Origin: Peromyscus leucopus
Taxonomy: Eukaryota; Chordata; Mammalia; Rodentia; Cricetidae
Assembly: GCF_004664715.2 (NCBI RefSeq)
Contig: NC_051082.1
Location: 8,810,498-8,874,497, forward strand
DNA: 64,000 nt
Direction: 5' to 3'
The notes under the pieces were generated by a model, which worked only from the letters and a program-made list of their open reading frames with translations, did not search any database and was not told where the DNA came from. The position numbers were made by a program, and so were the translations under genes. Below are positions 11,370-23,349 of this stretch, one piece after another. The number at the start of each line of letters is the position of its first letter. Within the stretch, counting starts at the first letter, position 1.

Positions 11370-12290
11370 GTAAGGTGCGGCTTTTACGGGGTTAGCGGTG
11401 GGGGGCAGATGGTGGTGGGTGAGAAGGAGGGGAGGATTGAGCCGGGGCATGGCACTCACACTCATCGGCTCTGGGTGGTTGGTGTGCAGTAAAGCTTCAG
11501 GGCTGAGGGGACCACCCCACGATCTGTTGAAGACATAGTCAGAGCAGAACGCATGTCGTTTAGAAATGGCCCGTGGAGCTGAGAACAGATGAGTGTGGGG
11601 AGGACAGGGCACTGGGATGGGAGGAAGCAGCAAAGAGGAGTTACTGTGGTACTTCAGCCCCTGGCTGCTCTGGCAGGGATGCCTCCCCATCTGCCAGAGC
11701 AGCTGTGCCCATGGTGGCGGGCTTTCTGAACATCTGCTGAACTCAGGGATGGTGATCTTCTGGTGGGGACTTGGATGGATGGGTGGATGTCATTGGGAAC
11801 TCTGAGCAACAGTTGGATCAGTTTCCCCCCCTCTAGAGGATGGCCAACATGCGGTCCTCCATACATCTTTCTCTCTGGCATGATCCCTCCAGGTTGGCTT
11901 TGGTCTGTTGATGGACTGTGCTGACATTGTCCCAGGGACAATTCCAACCCCACAGTGTAAACCAAGTTCTCATATGCCAGGAGGTGGTTTCTCAGGCTCC
12001 ACAAAGCCTCCGTGTATTATGGTGAAGATGGATAAAGCGTGGTGTCGACTCAGAGATGGGGGAGGGCACAGATGGGTGTGCAAATGAGCGCCTTGGTGAC
12101 TGTTGACCTCCGAAGGCCAAGTGTGGCCTTGCTTCCCTGCATCAGGCGTTGAGAAGACGCCTTTCCCTATCCACCCTCCTCCCAATAGCCAGAGTGGGTC
12201 TTAATGAATGTTACTCAAAGGCTGCCACTCTGTCTAAAACCACCTACTAGTTTTCTGTGGGTTTCTGGAAGCAGATCTAATTTGTATTTA
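11370..12290. other. KSR2: Start of the intron after the RTESVP exon
   Basis: The canonical donor gtaagg is at 11370. The rest is unique sequence with nothing that I recognise. Confidence 0.7.
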
Positions 12291-12299
12291 TTTATGTAC

Positions 12300-12725
12300 A
12301 TATTTTCCTATATTTCTCTCTGTGTCTCTCTGTGTCTCTGTCTCTGTCTCTCTCTCTCTGTGTGTATGCACATGTTTTGCATATCTGTGGGCACTTGTGT
12401 GAGGGTGCATGTGCACATGTGTGATGAGTATGCACGTGGAGGTCCGAGGTAGATGTCAAGAACTTCCTTGATGGCTTTTGTACCTTGCTCATTGAAGAAG
12501 GGCCACTTAATCAAACGTAGAGCTTGATGCTAGGGCTACTATTGCTGGCCAGTTTGCCCTAGTGATCCCCCCCACCCCCACCCCCACTGCCACACCCCCC
12601 ACGCCTCTGTCCTTTGAGGATGAGATTACAGATAGGCTCCACTGCTAACCCAGCACTTACACACAGATTCTGAGGATCCAAACTCTGGTCCTCTGACGTG
12701 TACAGCAAGCGCTCTAACCACTGAA
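12300..12725 (-). repeat. Degenerate tRNA-derived SINE(s) with CT/GT tract
   Basis: TCTGTGTCTC repeats (12318-12362) lead into GTGCATGTGCACATG ... GTGGAGGTC, then a second unit ending CTCTAACCACTGAACCATCC, the reversed tRNA-like head of B2/B3. Confidence 0.6.
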
Positions 12726-12739
12726 CCATCCCCCAGTCC

Positions 12740-12872
12740 AAATGTTGTTGTTTTTTTCTTTTTTCCTGAGACAGGGTCATACTGTGTGGCTCAGGTTGGC
12801 CATGAACTTGAGATCCTCCTGCCTCAGCCTCTTGAGTGCCGAGATTGCAGGCGTGTGCCATCCCATCCAGCT
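12740..12872 (-). repeat. B1 SINE
   Basis: A T-rich start then GAGACAGGGTCATACTGTG and CAGGCGTGTGCCATCCC: a reversed B1 with moderate divergence. Confidence 0.85.
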
Positions 12873-13074
12873 CCAGACACGTTGTTTCGAGCAGGCTCAA
12901 GGGCTGTGTTTTCATTTGGTTCCCACCCTCTGTGTCTGACCTCCCACGGTCCCCTCCAAAGCCTTGTCTACTTCCGCTTGCCCTGCGGCTATTGGCCATC
13001 ATTTTTTTTATTGCTAATTCTTGGTGCAGTCACTTTCTGGCTCCTTGTCACATCATCCCAGCGTTTGAAAGAAC

Positions 13075-13185
13075 CTGTGACCTGGGGTCAGGGCGAACTG
13101 GCAGCGAGCCCTATTGGCTGTGAAACTGTGGGCAAGTAACTTAACCTCTCTGACCTGAAGTTTTCCTCTATATAAAATGGACAGG
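13075..13185 (-). repeat. MIR
   Basis: GTGGGCAAGTAACTTAACCT then CTCTGACC and a TATAAAATGG ending is the reversed MIR core. Confidence 0.75.
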
Positions 13186-14555
13186 CTCCAGCTGTCTACT
13201 GCCACACAACGGACCATCCCCAAATTAGCAGTTTATAGTAACCACACTTTTATTATGCTTGTAGCCCTCAGCGCACCATGAGGTGGATGCTTTTGCCTTT
13301 GCCTTAGAATATCCAGAGACTCTATTGGGAAAACCCCTCCACCTGGTGGCTAGTAACATCTAGACATCAAGTTCAGCCCACTCCTTGTTTTTGTGGGACT
13401 CGGGCCACACCCACGCTGTCGGTTGCTACTTTCCCGCTGGGGTGAGAGCAAAGCTGATGAGTCCCAGGAAGGCTGAAAAGCCTGAACTATTTACCATCAT
13501 GTGTTTTACTGTTTTATAGCCCTTCTTCACTCTCATGTCTGGTGCCTGGGTTGGGAGGAGTCTGTTCCTGGCAGAGAAGTCAGTCAGGATGGCTTTCCAG
13601 AGGCTCAGCTTCCCCCAGTATGGCCGCCTCATGGCGTCTGTTTCTTACATGATGGCTCGTGGGACCTCAGCAGTGCCGTTCCCACTGTTCTTTACGAAGG
13701 GGGCACCTGCATGTTGCAGGGCTTGAGGTCAGGCAAGGCGGATGCCAGCTGTCATCGGGAAGGGGTTTGGGGTTCCCCGCTTTCTGGTGCTCACAGTGGC
13801 TGTAAAGAGCGCCAACTTGGGAGAGCTGTCCCCGAGGCGAGATTAAATAACTGGCATCTGAAAATGCTCTGTGTGCTTCCTGGTGCCTAGTAGATATCCG
13901 GGGAATCCTAACAAGCATTGCCTTTGATCTCGGGGCTTCGTGCAAAATGTCAAGTCCGGGGCTGTTTCCTTTGGTTGTTTCTGAAAGTCTCAGGGCTGGA
14001 AGTCTCAGTGGACGAGAACTTGGCTAGTTCTACCTTTCATCTGTGGTACTGCAGGGAGGAGGGAGGGAAGGAGGAAGGAATGAAGGGAGGACAGAGGAAA
14101 GGAAAGAAGGTGCCGTGTTCTTCCAGAAGTGACTGTGCATATCTTAGAACCCATCTTTTTCCTCGGTGACATCATCAGGGGCCAGGAGCTCAAAGCCACT
14201 CCGAGACCTTTCTGTCTGGCTTAACCAGCGCTTGGAGCCTCTTGATGTCAGACGGGACAAAGACATGGGTCAGATGGATGAGCCACAGTGACACTGTTCT
14301 GTGTGTCTGCCAGCAGGGCCACTTAGGAAGGGACAGAAATTGGCCTCTATGCAGACAGCGGCTTCGCCACGGAGGTGGACAGGCTCTTCCATCGGGCTGG
14401 GTTATTTTTCACCCTGTTCTTGTCTTCACTGGCTTTGTGTGGATTCTCATCATCAGTCAGTGATGTGGTTTGGGGGCAGATTTCTCAGCCAGTTTGCTCT
14501 GAAGAGTTCCTCCTGTCTGGTTCATAGAGGCCCTGCTTCCTCACCTGGCAGGTGT
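13186..14555. other. KSR2: Intron without recognised content
   Basis: A possible old repeat scrap at 13180-13270; otherwise nothing. A purine run is at about 14052-14110. Confidence 0.55.
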
Positions 14556-14559
14556 GCAG

Positions 14560-14695
14560 AAGGTGAATTTTGGAGGCAGAAGGCTTGGGTTTGTGGCACG
14601 GCTCCTTAACTTGCTGTGTTGCTGTGATCAGGCCGGTTCAAAGTGCATTTGCCTTAGTTTTCCCCCCTGTAAAATGGGCCAGGTGATAGGAGGGG
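14560..14695 (-). repeat. MIR-like fragment
   Basis: CTTGGGTTTGTGGC ... TTCCCCCCTGTAAAATGG matches the reversed MIR. A purine-rich GGA/GAA run follows at 14760-14950. Confidence 0.6.
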
Positions 14696-15374
14696 TGGTT
14701 GAGAGGATTGGATGTGTGGTGTGTATAAAGCATTTGGTCCAGCACAAGGTGCTCAGGGGTGAAGGAGGGGGAGGAGGGGGAGGAGGAAGAGTAGGAGAAG
14801 TAGGGGAGGATGGGGAAGAGGAGGGGGAAACAGAGTAATGTAATGAACAGAGGAGGGAGGGGAGAAGGAAGGAGAAGGTAGAGGAAGAAGAAACAGAAAA
14901 GAAAGATGAGGGAAAATGGGAATGAGACAGGAATAAAAGATGAGAAAGAGCAGAAGAAGACAGAAGAGGAAGTGATGGACGGAGAAGGAGGGAATGGAGA
15001 AGATAAAGACAGACAGGATACAGAGAGAAGCCGGACAAGCGAAGTCAATAGTGTCTGCCAGCTCCTTCGGGGACCAGCCTCTAGCCCTCGTCCCCTACGT
15101 CAGGGCATCCAAACAGGCATCTGCAGTGGCAGCAGAGGCCGTGCATCTTCCTGCTGTGAGCCCGGGGTCGGGAGATGCTGCATGCTGGCTTGTTGCAGTT
15201 GCGAGGAGCAGAGCCCAACTACCCAGCTCCGCAAAGTGAGCAGCTGGAAGGATATAGCCAAGAGGCCACAGCGGCCACTCTCAAGGAGCTGGGCTCTCTG
15301 AAAGTAGACCTGGAGCATGGCCTCGAGTCAGGTGGGTTCCCTGACCCGAGTGACACCAGGACTTTGTTGTTAAA

Positions 15375-15570
15375 GCTTTATTTTATAATTGTGTTGAGGT
15401 AGGTGTGTGCACATGAAGTGCAGATGCCCAAGGAAGCCAGAAGAGGGCGCTGGATTCCTTGGAGCTGGAGCTACAGCTGTTGTGAGTCTTATGATGTGGG
15501 TGCTAGGACTTGAACTTGGGTCCCCCGGAAGAGCATTATGCACACTTTACATCTCTCTAGCCTTAGACCC
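15375..15570 (-). repeat. B2/B3-type SINE
   Basis: Reversed body: CCAGAAGAGGGCGCTGGATTC ... TTGAACTTGGGTCCCCCGGA ending in a tRNA-like head at CTCTAGCC. Confidence 0.75.
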
Positions 15571-15639
15571 TGTCATTCTAAAGATAATATGAAAAGGTGA
15601 AGTAGTTAGAATAACCAATATATATATGAACAAACTGAA

Positions 15640-16030
15640 AACAGAATAAACTACCCAATTTCCAAACTGAGTGAATAGCTACAGAAATCAAAACCAAAAG
15701 GAATATCCAGAGGACAAGCAGGCTCAGGAGAGGACACTTACTATGAACCAACAAGACACACCATTATCACATGCTTGAATAAGAAATGATGGCACACCAA
15801 GCCCTGGCTAGGACACAGAGAAAGCTGCTCACTGTGGAGTATGGATACAAAACAGTGCAGCCACTCTAGAGACCCACATACGTTCACACCAGCCTCTTCA
15901 TAAATATCCACAGTAGCTTAGTCCTCACACACCGAAAGTATCCTGACCAGGAAGCAACTTAGACGGCCCCCACTGGACAATAATTCACAAATTGTGGTAC
16001 ATCCATATAGTAGAGTATTACTCAGCCCTG
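15640..16030 (+). mobile_element. Degraded L1 ORF2 3' fragment
   Basis: GTGGTACATCCATATAGTAG followed by AGTATTACTCAGCC is the familiar C-terminal coding part of L1 ORF2, preceded by degenerate sequence (CAACTTAGACGGCCC). No open reading frame remains. Confidence 0.7.
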
Positions 16031-16737
16031 CTGAAGTTGTCATATTCTCAAGCTCAGAAGGGGGACCCACTGCCTCTTCCAGCTTCCAGTGGCTTCTGCA
16101 CTCCTTGACTGCTGGTGACATCCCCTCAGTCTCTGCATCTGTCTTCACCTGCTCTTCTTTCTCTGTATCTCCCCTTCCCTGTCTCTCAGGAAGATCTTCG
16201 TCCTTAGAGTCAGGACCCAATCCTGTCTCTAGATCTTTGTTACATCTGAAACAACTGACTTTTATTCTAACTGGGATTGGATTCTAACCTTCTGGGTGAC
16301 GTCTTGAGGGAGGGCACATTCAACCCGCCGGCCTGCTTTCTTAAGTCCATCCAACAAGGGCATTCCGTGCATGCACTTAAGGACACCATCTTTGCCCTCC
16401 CCTTGAAGCTGGTCTGAGGGCAAGGCAGGCAATGCAGGTCCCAGCTGCATGCCGGGGGGAAGATGCTGGAGGCTCCCGCCCACACTCGCTGGTGCTGTCA
16501 AGCTGTTGATTCTTTAATAAACACTTGGGAGGAGACGTGTCAGAGAAGGGACAGTTCTCTGGGCACCTCGGCATGGGGCCCTCCAGATCAAAGAGGCACG
16601 GAGTGTGTGGCTGGCACCTCCGCAGATTTCATTAAGTGGCAACCTTTCCTGCCTGGAGTTCCCGCAGCAAGCGGGAATGCGACTCCAGAAACTTCTCCTC
16701 CACAGCTCTGGGCAGCCTTTACATTGTCTTGCTCAGG

Positions 16738-16900
16738 TGTTCTGTCTGTGGGCGTGTGCATGTGTTGGGCTATGTGTGCACCTGTGGAGGCCACAGGTTG
16801 ACTTCAAGTGTCTTCCTGTGTCACTTCATATCTTATTATTATTATTATTATTATTATTATTTTAGATAGGGTCTCTCACTGAACTAGGCTAGACTCTGGA
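16738..16900 (-). repeat. Rodent SINE with TTA microsatellite
   Basis: GTGGAGGCCACAGGTTGACTT, then TTA repeats at about 16832-16862, then GGGTCTCTCACTGAACTAGG: the reversed form of the B4-type element. It lies 140 bases before the CA4 exon. Confidence 0.65.
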
Positions 16901-17040
16901 AGGCTCTAACAATTGCAGAAGGGGCAGCCATGGCTGAGGAGGCTGGCTTGGGGAGCCCCTTCCTGCCTCGCCCACCCCGGTCTGCTGTGTCTCTGCGACC
17001 CCACCCGTCCCTGACACCTGCCCTGTCTTTCTTTCCGCAG

Positions 17041-17209
17041 GACCACATCCCCGTCCCTTACCAGCCAGACTCCAGCAGCAACCCCTCGTCCACGACGTCC
17101 TCCACGCCCTCCTCACCAGCACCCCCCCTCCCTCCCAGTGCCACGCCGCCTTCTCCCCTGCACCCTTCCCCACAGTGCACGAGACAGAAAAAGAACTTCA
17201 ACCTGCCAG
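17041..17209 (+). CDS. KSR2: KSR2 exon: Ser/Pro-rich CA4 region
   Basis: This 169-nt exon runs from DHIPVPYQPDSSSNPSSTTS through a Ser/Thr/Pro-rich tract (SSTPSSPAPPLPPSATPPSP) to QCTRQKKNFNLP and ends phase 1. The acceptor is ctttccgcag|GAC and the donor CCAG|gtacct. It starts phase 0, directly continuing NKINK of the previous exon. The run is low-complexity and has many S/T-P sites; in KSR proteins the CA4 region is a target of feedback phosphorylation by ERK and lies beside the ERK docking site. The residues match KSR2 (KSR1 shares only the SSSNPSSTTSSTPSSPAP core). RQKKNF differs by one residue from the human RQQKNF that I remember. Confidence 0.96.
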
Positions 17210-17434
17210 GTACCTCTGTGCCGGGGAAGACAGGTGGATACCGGAGGGGACGAGGTGAGGGAGGAGGGCATTGGGTCACTGCCAAAGCCAACCAGCACGG
17301 GACCAGCCCTTGCTTGAAAGCAATGAGTTGACGATCAGAGAGAGTCAAGGGCGGTGTTTGGATGGGTGCTTGCAAACACGGGGCGATTGTCCTATGATAT
17401 CACATTTCCGCTTTAGAGGAATCTTTCAGAGTCA

Positions 17435-17475
17435 TTGCCTCTGCTTGACAAATGAGGAAACTGAGGCACAGGGAC
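17435..17475 (+). repeat. MIR scrap
   Basis: GACAAATGAGGAAACTGAGG is the conserved MIR core. Confidence 0.6.
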
Positions 17476-17894
17476 TGCTAGAGACGTGTCTTTGGTTTGG
17501 TCATGAGCTGATGTCTTTACCTAGCTCAGTCACAAGGCAGAGCCACCTCCTCTGGAGTTGGCCGTTGTCTGGTGAGACAACCTGGTTGAGGTTGGTGGCA
17601 GGGTGCTGTGCTGAGGATCTCAGGGCCACGCGCCTGAGCAGCATTACATCACAAGTCCCAGCCTGGGTGCCAGACATGGCTCAGAATGGACAGCGTGAGG
17701 TTCTGGATTCCAGATCCACGCCTGTCTATCCTGCCCTTGCTGTGTGACCTGATTCTGCCGCCTCGGTCTGTGAGAGAGTCGTGAAAGAGCCACTTGTGAC
17801 AGGGATCATCCTCTGCCTTCCAGTGGACCAGACCTAAGACTCTTGCTGCCTCCCCCAGGGCCCAGCCAAGCCTGTAGCTCCCAAGAAGGCTGTA

Positions 17895-18193
17895 CCAGTC
17901 AGATCTCCATCACTATGGCACCTGAGCAAGGACCTGAGTCCAATTCCCAAAATTCACGTTAAAAAAAAAAAATCCTCGTGTAGTGCACATTCTTGGAGTC
18001 CCAACACTGGGGACCTGAAGGCAGGTGGATCTTGTGGACTCAGTGGCAGCCAGCCCAGCCAGAGTGTTAGGTCTAGGTAAAGTGACAAGCCCTGTCTCAT
18101 CAAATAAGGTAGACAGAACTTGAGGAATGACACCTAAGGTTGGCTTCTGGCTTCCACATACATGTGCACGTACCAAATACACACACACATATA

Positions 18194-18237
<44 letters not shown>

Positions 18238-18319
18238 CACACATACACAGACACACATAGACACACACACACAGAGACACACACAGACACACACACACAT
18301 AGACACACACACACACACA
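17895..18319 (+). repeat. B4-type SINE with long CA tail
   Basis: A tRNA-derived head (CAAGGACCTGAGTCCAATTC), then a B1-like body (GGAGTCCCAACACTGG, CCCTGTCTCA), then a CA tract interrupted by TAGACA from 18180 to 18319. Confidence 0.7.
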
Positions 18320-18734
18320 GTACTATTGGATTTGCTTTCTGAGGAAGTTAGTCTGTCAGTTGAAATTTTCCATGGAGTCAGCAATGTCACTTAAAGGAAT
18401 TTCTAGTCAGACACTCGACACAAGGACACCGGGATCTGTGTGTCAGGACATTAGTCTTTGCAACAGCGAAGCATTGAAATCATGTCAAGTGCCCATCCAG
18501 AGAAGGGCCGAGTGCACTGGACCTGTGCGCCATTTGAGGGGACTCAGTACTTGGCAGAGATTTCCCAGAATGCCAAGACGCTCATCATGGGTTTTAAGTG
18601 GAAAGAATAACCGATGTGCAAAATAATCGGTATACGACCATTCCGTTTCTTGTGGATCGTTTTCATGCATTCATGCATTGCATGTGTAAAATCTGCCAGG
18701 ACTCACTTCTCGGCTGTTGCTGATGAGCAGAGAG

Positions 18735-18826
18735 GTTTCAACTTTGTTTGCGGTGCTGGGGATAGAACCTAAGGCCTTGTGCGTGGGGCAAGCACTGTAT
18801 GACCGAGTGTCGCCCCCTTGCCCATG
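18735..18826 (-). repeat. ID/BC1-like SINE
   Basis: GGTGCTGGGGATAGAACCTA ... GCAAGCACTGTATGACCGAG is the reversed tRNA-Ala-like ID sequence. Confidence 0.7.
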
Positions 18827-18859
18827 TGTGTAGTTCATAGGGAAAGCCTAAGAGTGGTT

Positions 18860-19370
18860 TGTAGCAGGAATCTTAAAGAGCCTTATTAATAAAACAAACC
18901 CGGAGCCAAGTATTGGGGTGCACACTGGAAGATCAGAGAACCAGAATAAGCCACAGCTACCTCGCCTCGCCGGATCCTCAGCTGATCCTGTTTCCTCAGA
19001 CTGGAGGCCTCTGAGTCCTCATCCAGAATGGGTCTCAGCTGAACTGCTGCTAGAAGCCTGAAAGCCTAACCAGCCAAATGCTTCTAGTTTCTGGTCTCCA
19101 CGCCTTATATACCTTTCTGTTTTTGCCATCGCTCCCTGGGATTAAAGGCTCACTTCTTGGGATTAAAGGCGTGTGTCACCAAGCCTGGCTGTTTCCAATG
19201 TGGCGGCCTTGAACTCACAGAGATCCAGAGGGATTTCTACCTCTGGAATGCTAGGATTAAAGGTGTGTGTGTCACCATTTTCTGGCCTCTGTATCTAGTG
19301 GCTGTTCTGTCTCTGACCCCAGATAAGTTATTAGGGTGCACAATATTTTGGGGAACACAATATCACCACA
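18860..19370 (-). mobile_element. Solo LTR, family M (copy 1), 511 bp
   Basis: The element reads TGTAGCAGG ... ATATCACCACA on the plus strand, so it has TG...CA ends. It is flanked by GTGGTT and GTAGTT, a six-base target duplication with one mismatch, fitting a class II (ERVK-like) insertion. The inner part (about 19130-19275) resembles B1 (GGGATTAAAGGCGTGTGTCACC, GAACTCACAGAGATCC). The reverse strand has a TATATAAGG promoter-like box. The same element sits inverted at 42879. No internal viral genes are present. Family name (MYSERV-like) is uncertain. Confidence 0.8.
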
Positions 19371-19454
19371 GTAGTTCCTCCCTGAGTGGCTGCACCATTT
19401 GATGCCCTCAGCACATGAACACTCAGGAATTTCTTTTCTAGACAAGCTCTCCCC

Positions 19455-19530
19455 ACAGTCACTGTCCCCCTGCCTCTGCCTCTGGAGTGCTGGGGTTGTT
19501 GGGATGTGCTACCATGCCTGGCTGACGGAG
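19455..19530 (-). repeat. B1 fragment
   Basis: CCTGCCTCTGCCTCTGGAGT ... TACCATGCCTGGCTGA is a reversed B1 left part. Confidence 0.7.
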
Positions 19531-20160
19531 GGCTGCCATCTCACCTACTTTCTGTCGTGTATGTAATGGGGGCTGTGTGTGAGTCAGTGATTGCAAACGA
19601 TGCGACGTGAAGCTGAAATGGAAAATAAAATACAGTCTCCCAGAAACGCAGTCAGGGCTTCCCCTGCCCCAGCTGAATCTCCCCGGGTGACAGGCATCTG
19701 GCTCTCTGTCACACTCCGGGTTCTGAGCTCAGGGACATGAGGAACAGAGCTTGGAACGTGGCTGGCCCTATGATGTTGTGTTCTCAAGGCTACGTAAGCT
19801 AACGCTCAGATGTAACTATGTTGCTAGAATTGATTCATCAGGAGTGTCCAGGGGATTTAACTTCCCTGGTGACCTCAGAGCACACGGGAAGGAGACATCA
19901 GCAAACCGAGTGTGACGTGTGCTGACCGGGTGTTGGTGACTGCATCCTGCCCACTCGGTTGGCCACTGTTTCCAGCCTTTCCTGATCCTCCCTGCTCTGC
20001 GGAGAAGCCCGTGGGGGAGCGGCAGTGAGTGGCTCTGAGCAGATGGATCTGGTTTCAGACCCCAGCTTTGTTTTGAGTGGCTGTGTGGTCCCCACGGCAA
20101 GTGACATGAAGGGACTTCTGGGTGGAACCTCCAGATATCACCTTTCTTTGGACCCATCGT

Positions 20161-20163
<3 letters not shown>

Positions 20164-20214
<51 letters not shown>

Positions 20215-20625
20215 AGAGAGAGAGCACTTATATGCATTCATGCACTTACATTTACACACACACCACACATACTCACATGCACACAAACTTATGCACTTAT
20301 GTGCACATACACATGCATTGCACACATGCACATACACACTCATACACTTACACACATGCACACACAAATGCACTCATGTATACACATTCATGCACTTACA
20401 CACATGCACATAAACATTCATTTACTTACACATATGCACACACTCATACACTTACACACATGCACACACAAATGCACTATGTACACACACTCATGCACTT
20501 ACACACATGTACATACACACTCATTCACTTACACACATGCACACATGCACTTATATGCACACACACATGCACATACACACATGCATTTATGCACACACTC
20601 ATGCACTCACACACATGCACACCAC
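20164..20625 (+). repeat. CA microsatellite grading into CA/ATGCAC tract
   Basis: Pure CA runs to about 20211 and is followed by a GA run and then about 400 bases of imperfect ACACATGCACA. The plus-strand open frames here are repeat artefacts. Confidence 0.95.
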
Positions 20626-21065
20626 CCCAGGAAATAGAATGTTGTGGTGCCTTAAAAATGAAGGAACAAAGGGTAGAGTCTGTCTGGTGGATACAGCAAG
20701 ATTTCCTTTTTATTTCTCCTTTGGTTTCACATGTTCCTGCTATGGATGGATGGTGTGGTCACCCCATCACCCTCCAGTGTCCCCATCTATTTCCCTCCGA
20801 ATCATTTCTTCCCACTGTGTCCTCTAGTGTCACCGCCCTCCAGCACACACCCGCAGGCGTCAGTTCTCAGGGGAAGAGGGGCCTCACGGGCGTCTCCTCT
20901 GTCTGTGGGGACAGTCGGGGCCTGGTCTTGTGCAAGTGTCCACTGCTGCTGTGTGTTCATGGTTGCTGTGGCAACGTCATATCTGGATGGCAACACTTCA
21001 TCAAACTCTTCTCCACCCTCTGGCTCTGTAGTTCTTCCTGCCCTTTCTTCTGTGGTGTTCTCTGG

Positions 21066-21068
<3 letters not shown>
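20626..21068. other. KSR2: Spacer between CA and TG tracts
   Basis: Unique sequence of 443 bases with several CpGs. No gene is seen. Confidence 0.6.
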
Positions 21069-21114
<46 letters not shown>

Positions 21115-21675
21115 TAGTGTGTGTTTGTGTGTGTGTATAGTGTGTGTATGGTATATGTGGTGTGTGTGTATAGTGGTGTGTGTGCTTGTGTGTGCAGTGT
21201 GTGTGGTATATGTGGTGTGTGTATGTATGTGTGTGGTGTGTGTGTTTGTGTGTGTATAGTAGTGTGTATGTAGTGTGTGTGTATGTGTGTAAGTGTGGCG
21301 TTTGTGTACATGTGTGGTGTGTATGGGGTATGTGTGGGGTGTGTGTGTAGTGGGGTGTGTGTTGTATGTGTGTGGTATATGTGGTGTGTGTGTATGTGTG
21401 TGTTGTACGTGCATGTGTGCGGTGTGTGTGTGTTGTACATGCATGTGTGTGTGGTGTGTGTGTTTGTGTGATGTGTGTGCATGTGTGTGTGTGGTGTGTG
21501 TGTGTGTGTGCTTATGTATGTATAGTAGTGTGTGTTAGTGTGTGTGTGGTATATGTGGTATGTGTGTATGTGTGTGTGGTATGTGCATGTGTGGGGGTAC
21601 ACATGTACATGCATGTGTGTGGTGTATGTGTGTGTGTGTGATGTGTGCACATGTGTGTGTGTGTGTGCGCACACG
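21069..21675 (+). repeat. TG tract, about 600 bp
   Basis: Pure GT runs to about 21111, then imperfect GTGTGTATG-type repeat to 21675. It is complementary in kind to the CA tract at 20164-20625. Confidence 0.95.
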
Positions 21676-21990
21676 TGGCCCAGGTTGTATGCATGTCCCA
21701 CCCCCACCAGTCATCTACTGTCAGCTCATGGACCGGCCTGAGTCTGTATGAACCGTGACGTCACCCTCCAGGGGCCGGCAGGATTTCTAAGATCCCCCTC
21801 GGTCTCGGGCAAGGCCTCCTCTCTTCCGAACCCTGCTCCTCATCGCCATGTGATCGTGGAGATGTATTCGCTTGCTCACTGTCTGTCCCCTCCATACGCC
21901 AACACCATAAGGGCAGGAAACCTGACCACATCATTCCTTTTGTGCCCAAGGCCAGTGAATATGAGTACCTATGGGATAGGAGTGTTTGCT

Positions 21991-22027
21991 GAATGAATGA
22001 ATGAATGAATGAATGAATGAATGAATG
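21991..22027 (+). repeat. GAAT tetranucleotide repeat
   Basis: Nine consecutive GAAT/AATG units with no interruption. Confidence 0.95.
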
Positions 22028-22109
22028 ACTTAAATCCTACACACTTCCCAGGACTCTAGTTCCTCTTCTTCACATTGTCTTCTTGACCTTCAGAGGGCAG
22101 CCGTCCTTA

Positions 22110-22150
22110 AGAAGCACCTATTGAGCACCTACTGTGTACCAGACACTTCC
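22110..22150 (+). repeat. MIR core scrap
   Basis: TATTGAGCACCTACTGTGTA followed by CCAGACACTT is the MIR core. Confidence 0.65.
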
Positions 22151-22436
22151 TGTAGAACCGTGAACCGCCTGACATAGCTCTGTCATACCAGAGTCCTGCT
22201 GCCGCCGTGACAAATGATCCCAGACTGAACAGCTTAAGACAGCACAAAGGCGTCTGAGGTTTCTGAGGTTAGAAGCCCAGGCAGAGCAGGTTTGACAGAG
22301 GAGAAAACTCCATGGCCCAGCGAGCCCAGGTTGTCCTGGAGGCCGTGGGGGAAGCAGCCATGTCCTTGCTTTTCCCCAGCTTCCATGTTTGCCTCCCTTC
22401 ATTGTTCTACCTGGGCCTCTGTCATCCCCTGTGCAC

Positions 22437-22830
22437 TGGGTGGCTTTGTGTGTCAGCTTGACACAAGCTGGAGTCATCAGAGGAAGGAGCCTCAGCTGAG
22501 GAAATGTCTCCTTGAGATCCAGCTGTAAGGCATTTTCTCAATTAGTGATCAATCGGGGAGGGCCCAGCCCACTGTGGGTGGTCCTGGGTTCTATAAGAAA
22601 GCAGGTTGAGCAAGCCATGGGGAGCAAGCCAGTCAGCAGCCCCCCTCCATGGCCTCTGCATCAGCTCCTGCCTCCAGGCTCCTGCCCTGCTTGAGTTCCT
22701 GTCCTGACTTCCTTTGATGATGAACTGTGACAGGGAGGCATGAGCCGAATCAACCCTTTCCTCCCCGAGTTGCTTTGGTCACGGTGTTTCATCATCATCA
22801 TCGCAATAGTAACCCTGACCGACACAACCT
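22437..22830 (+). repeat. Rodent interspersed repeat, family A
   Basis: GTGTCAGCTTGACACAAGCT at the start, GGGAGGGCCCAGCCCACTGT in the middle, TTCTATAAGAAAGCAGG (TATA-like), and ATCAACCCTTTCCTCCCC near the end, a decayed AATAAACCC signal. Best-preserved plus-strand copy with that at 59865. Confidence 0.7.
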
Positions 22831-23136
22831 GTTTTCATTGACTCTCTTTGACCTTTGACTTCTTTCAGTGACCTTTATAATCACATTGGGCTCATCCACA
22901 TAGCTCAGGATAGCCCCTGTGTCAAGAGCCCATTTAAACCCATCTGTAAAGAACCTTTGCCATCTAAGCCCACGTAGTCACACTTCTCCAAGATTAGGAC
23001 ACGAGCAACGTTTATTATAAATAAAAACCAAGTTCTTGCTATGTACTCCAGGCCAGTCTTGAACACGTGGTCCTCCTTTTCTTGAAAAGAACTTGACCAT
23101 CATCCCACCTTTATGACTGGTTAAGAGTCCCTCACT

Positions 23137-23288
23137 GGCCAGGCAGTGGGGGCATAGGACTTGGATCCCAGCACTCGGGAGGCAGAGGCAGGCGGATCTC
23201 TGTGAGTTCGAGGCCAGCCTGGGCTACCAAGTGAGTTCCAGGACAGCCAGGTCTACACATAGAGAAACCCTGTCTCGGAAAAGAGAGA

Positions 23289-23346
<58 letters not shown>
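23137..23346 (+). repeat. B1 SINE with GA microsatellite tail
   Basis: A full-length B1 body (GGATCCCAGCACTCGGGAGG ... GAGTTCGAGGCCAGCCTGGG ... AGAAACCCTGTCTCGG) is followed by a GA tract from about 23282 to 23345. Confidence 0.95.

Positions 23347-23349
<3 letters not shown>

Noticed and set aside
15004..15330. Possible alternative exon ending GAGTCAG|gtgggt with an open frame
   Set aside because: The residues match no KSR2 isoform that I know and there is no good acceptor before it.
18860..19370. A provirus with genes
   Set aside because: Only a single LTR with its own target duplication is present; no internal region.
20232..21140. A 302-codon open frame and many overlapping frames in CA/TG DNA
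   Set aside because: The first part is simple repeat translated into His/Thr/Cys/Val strings, and the rest has no recognisable product.
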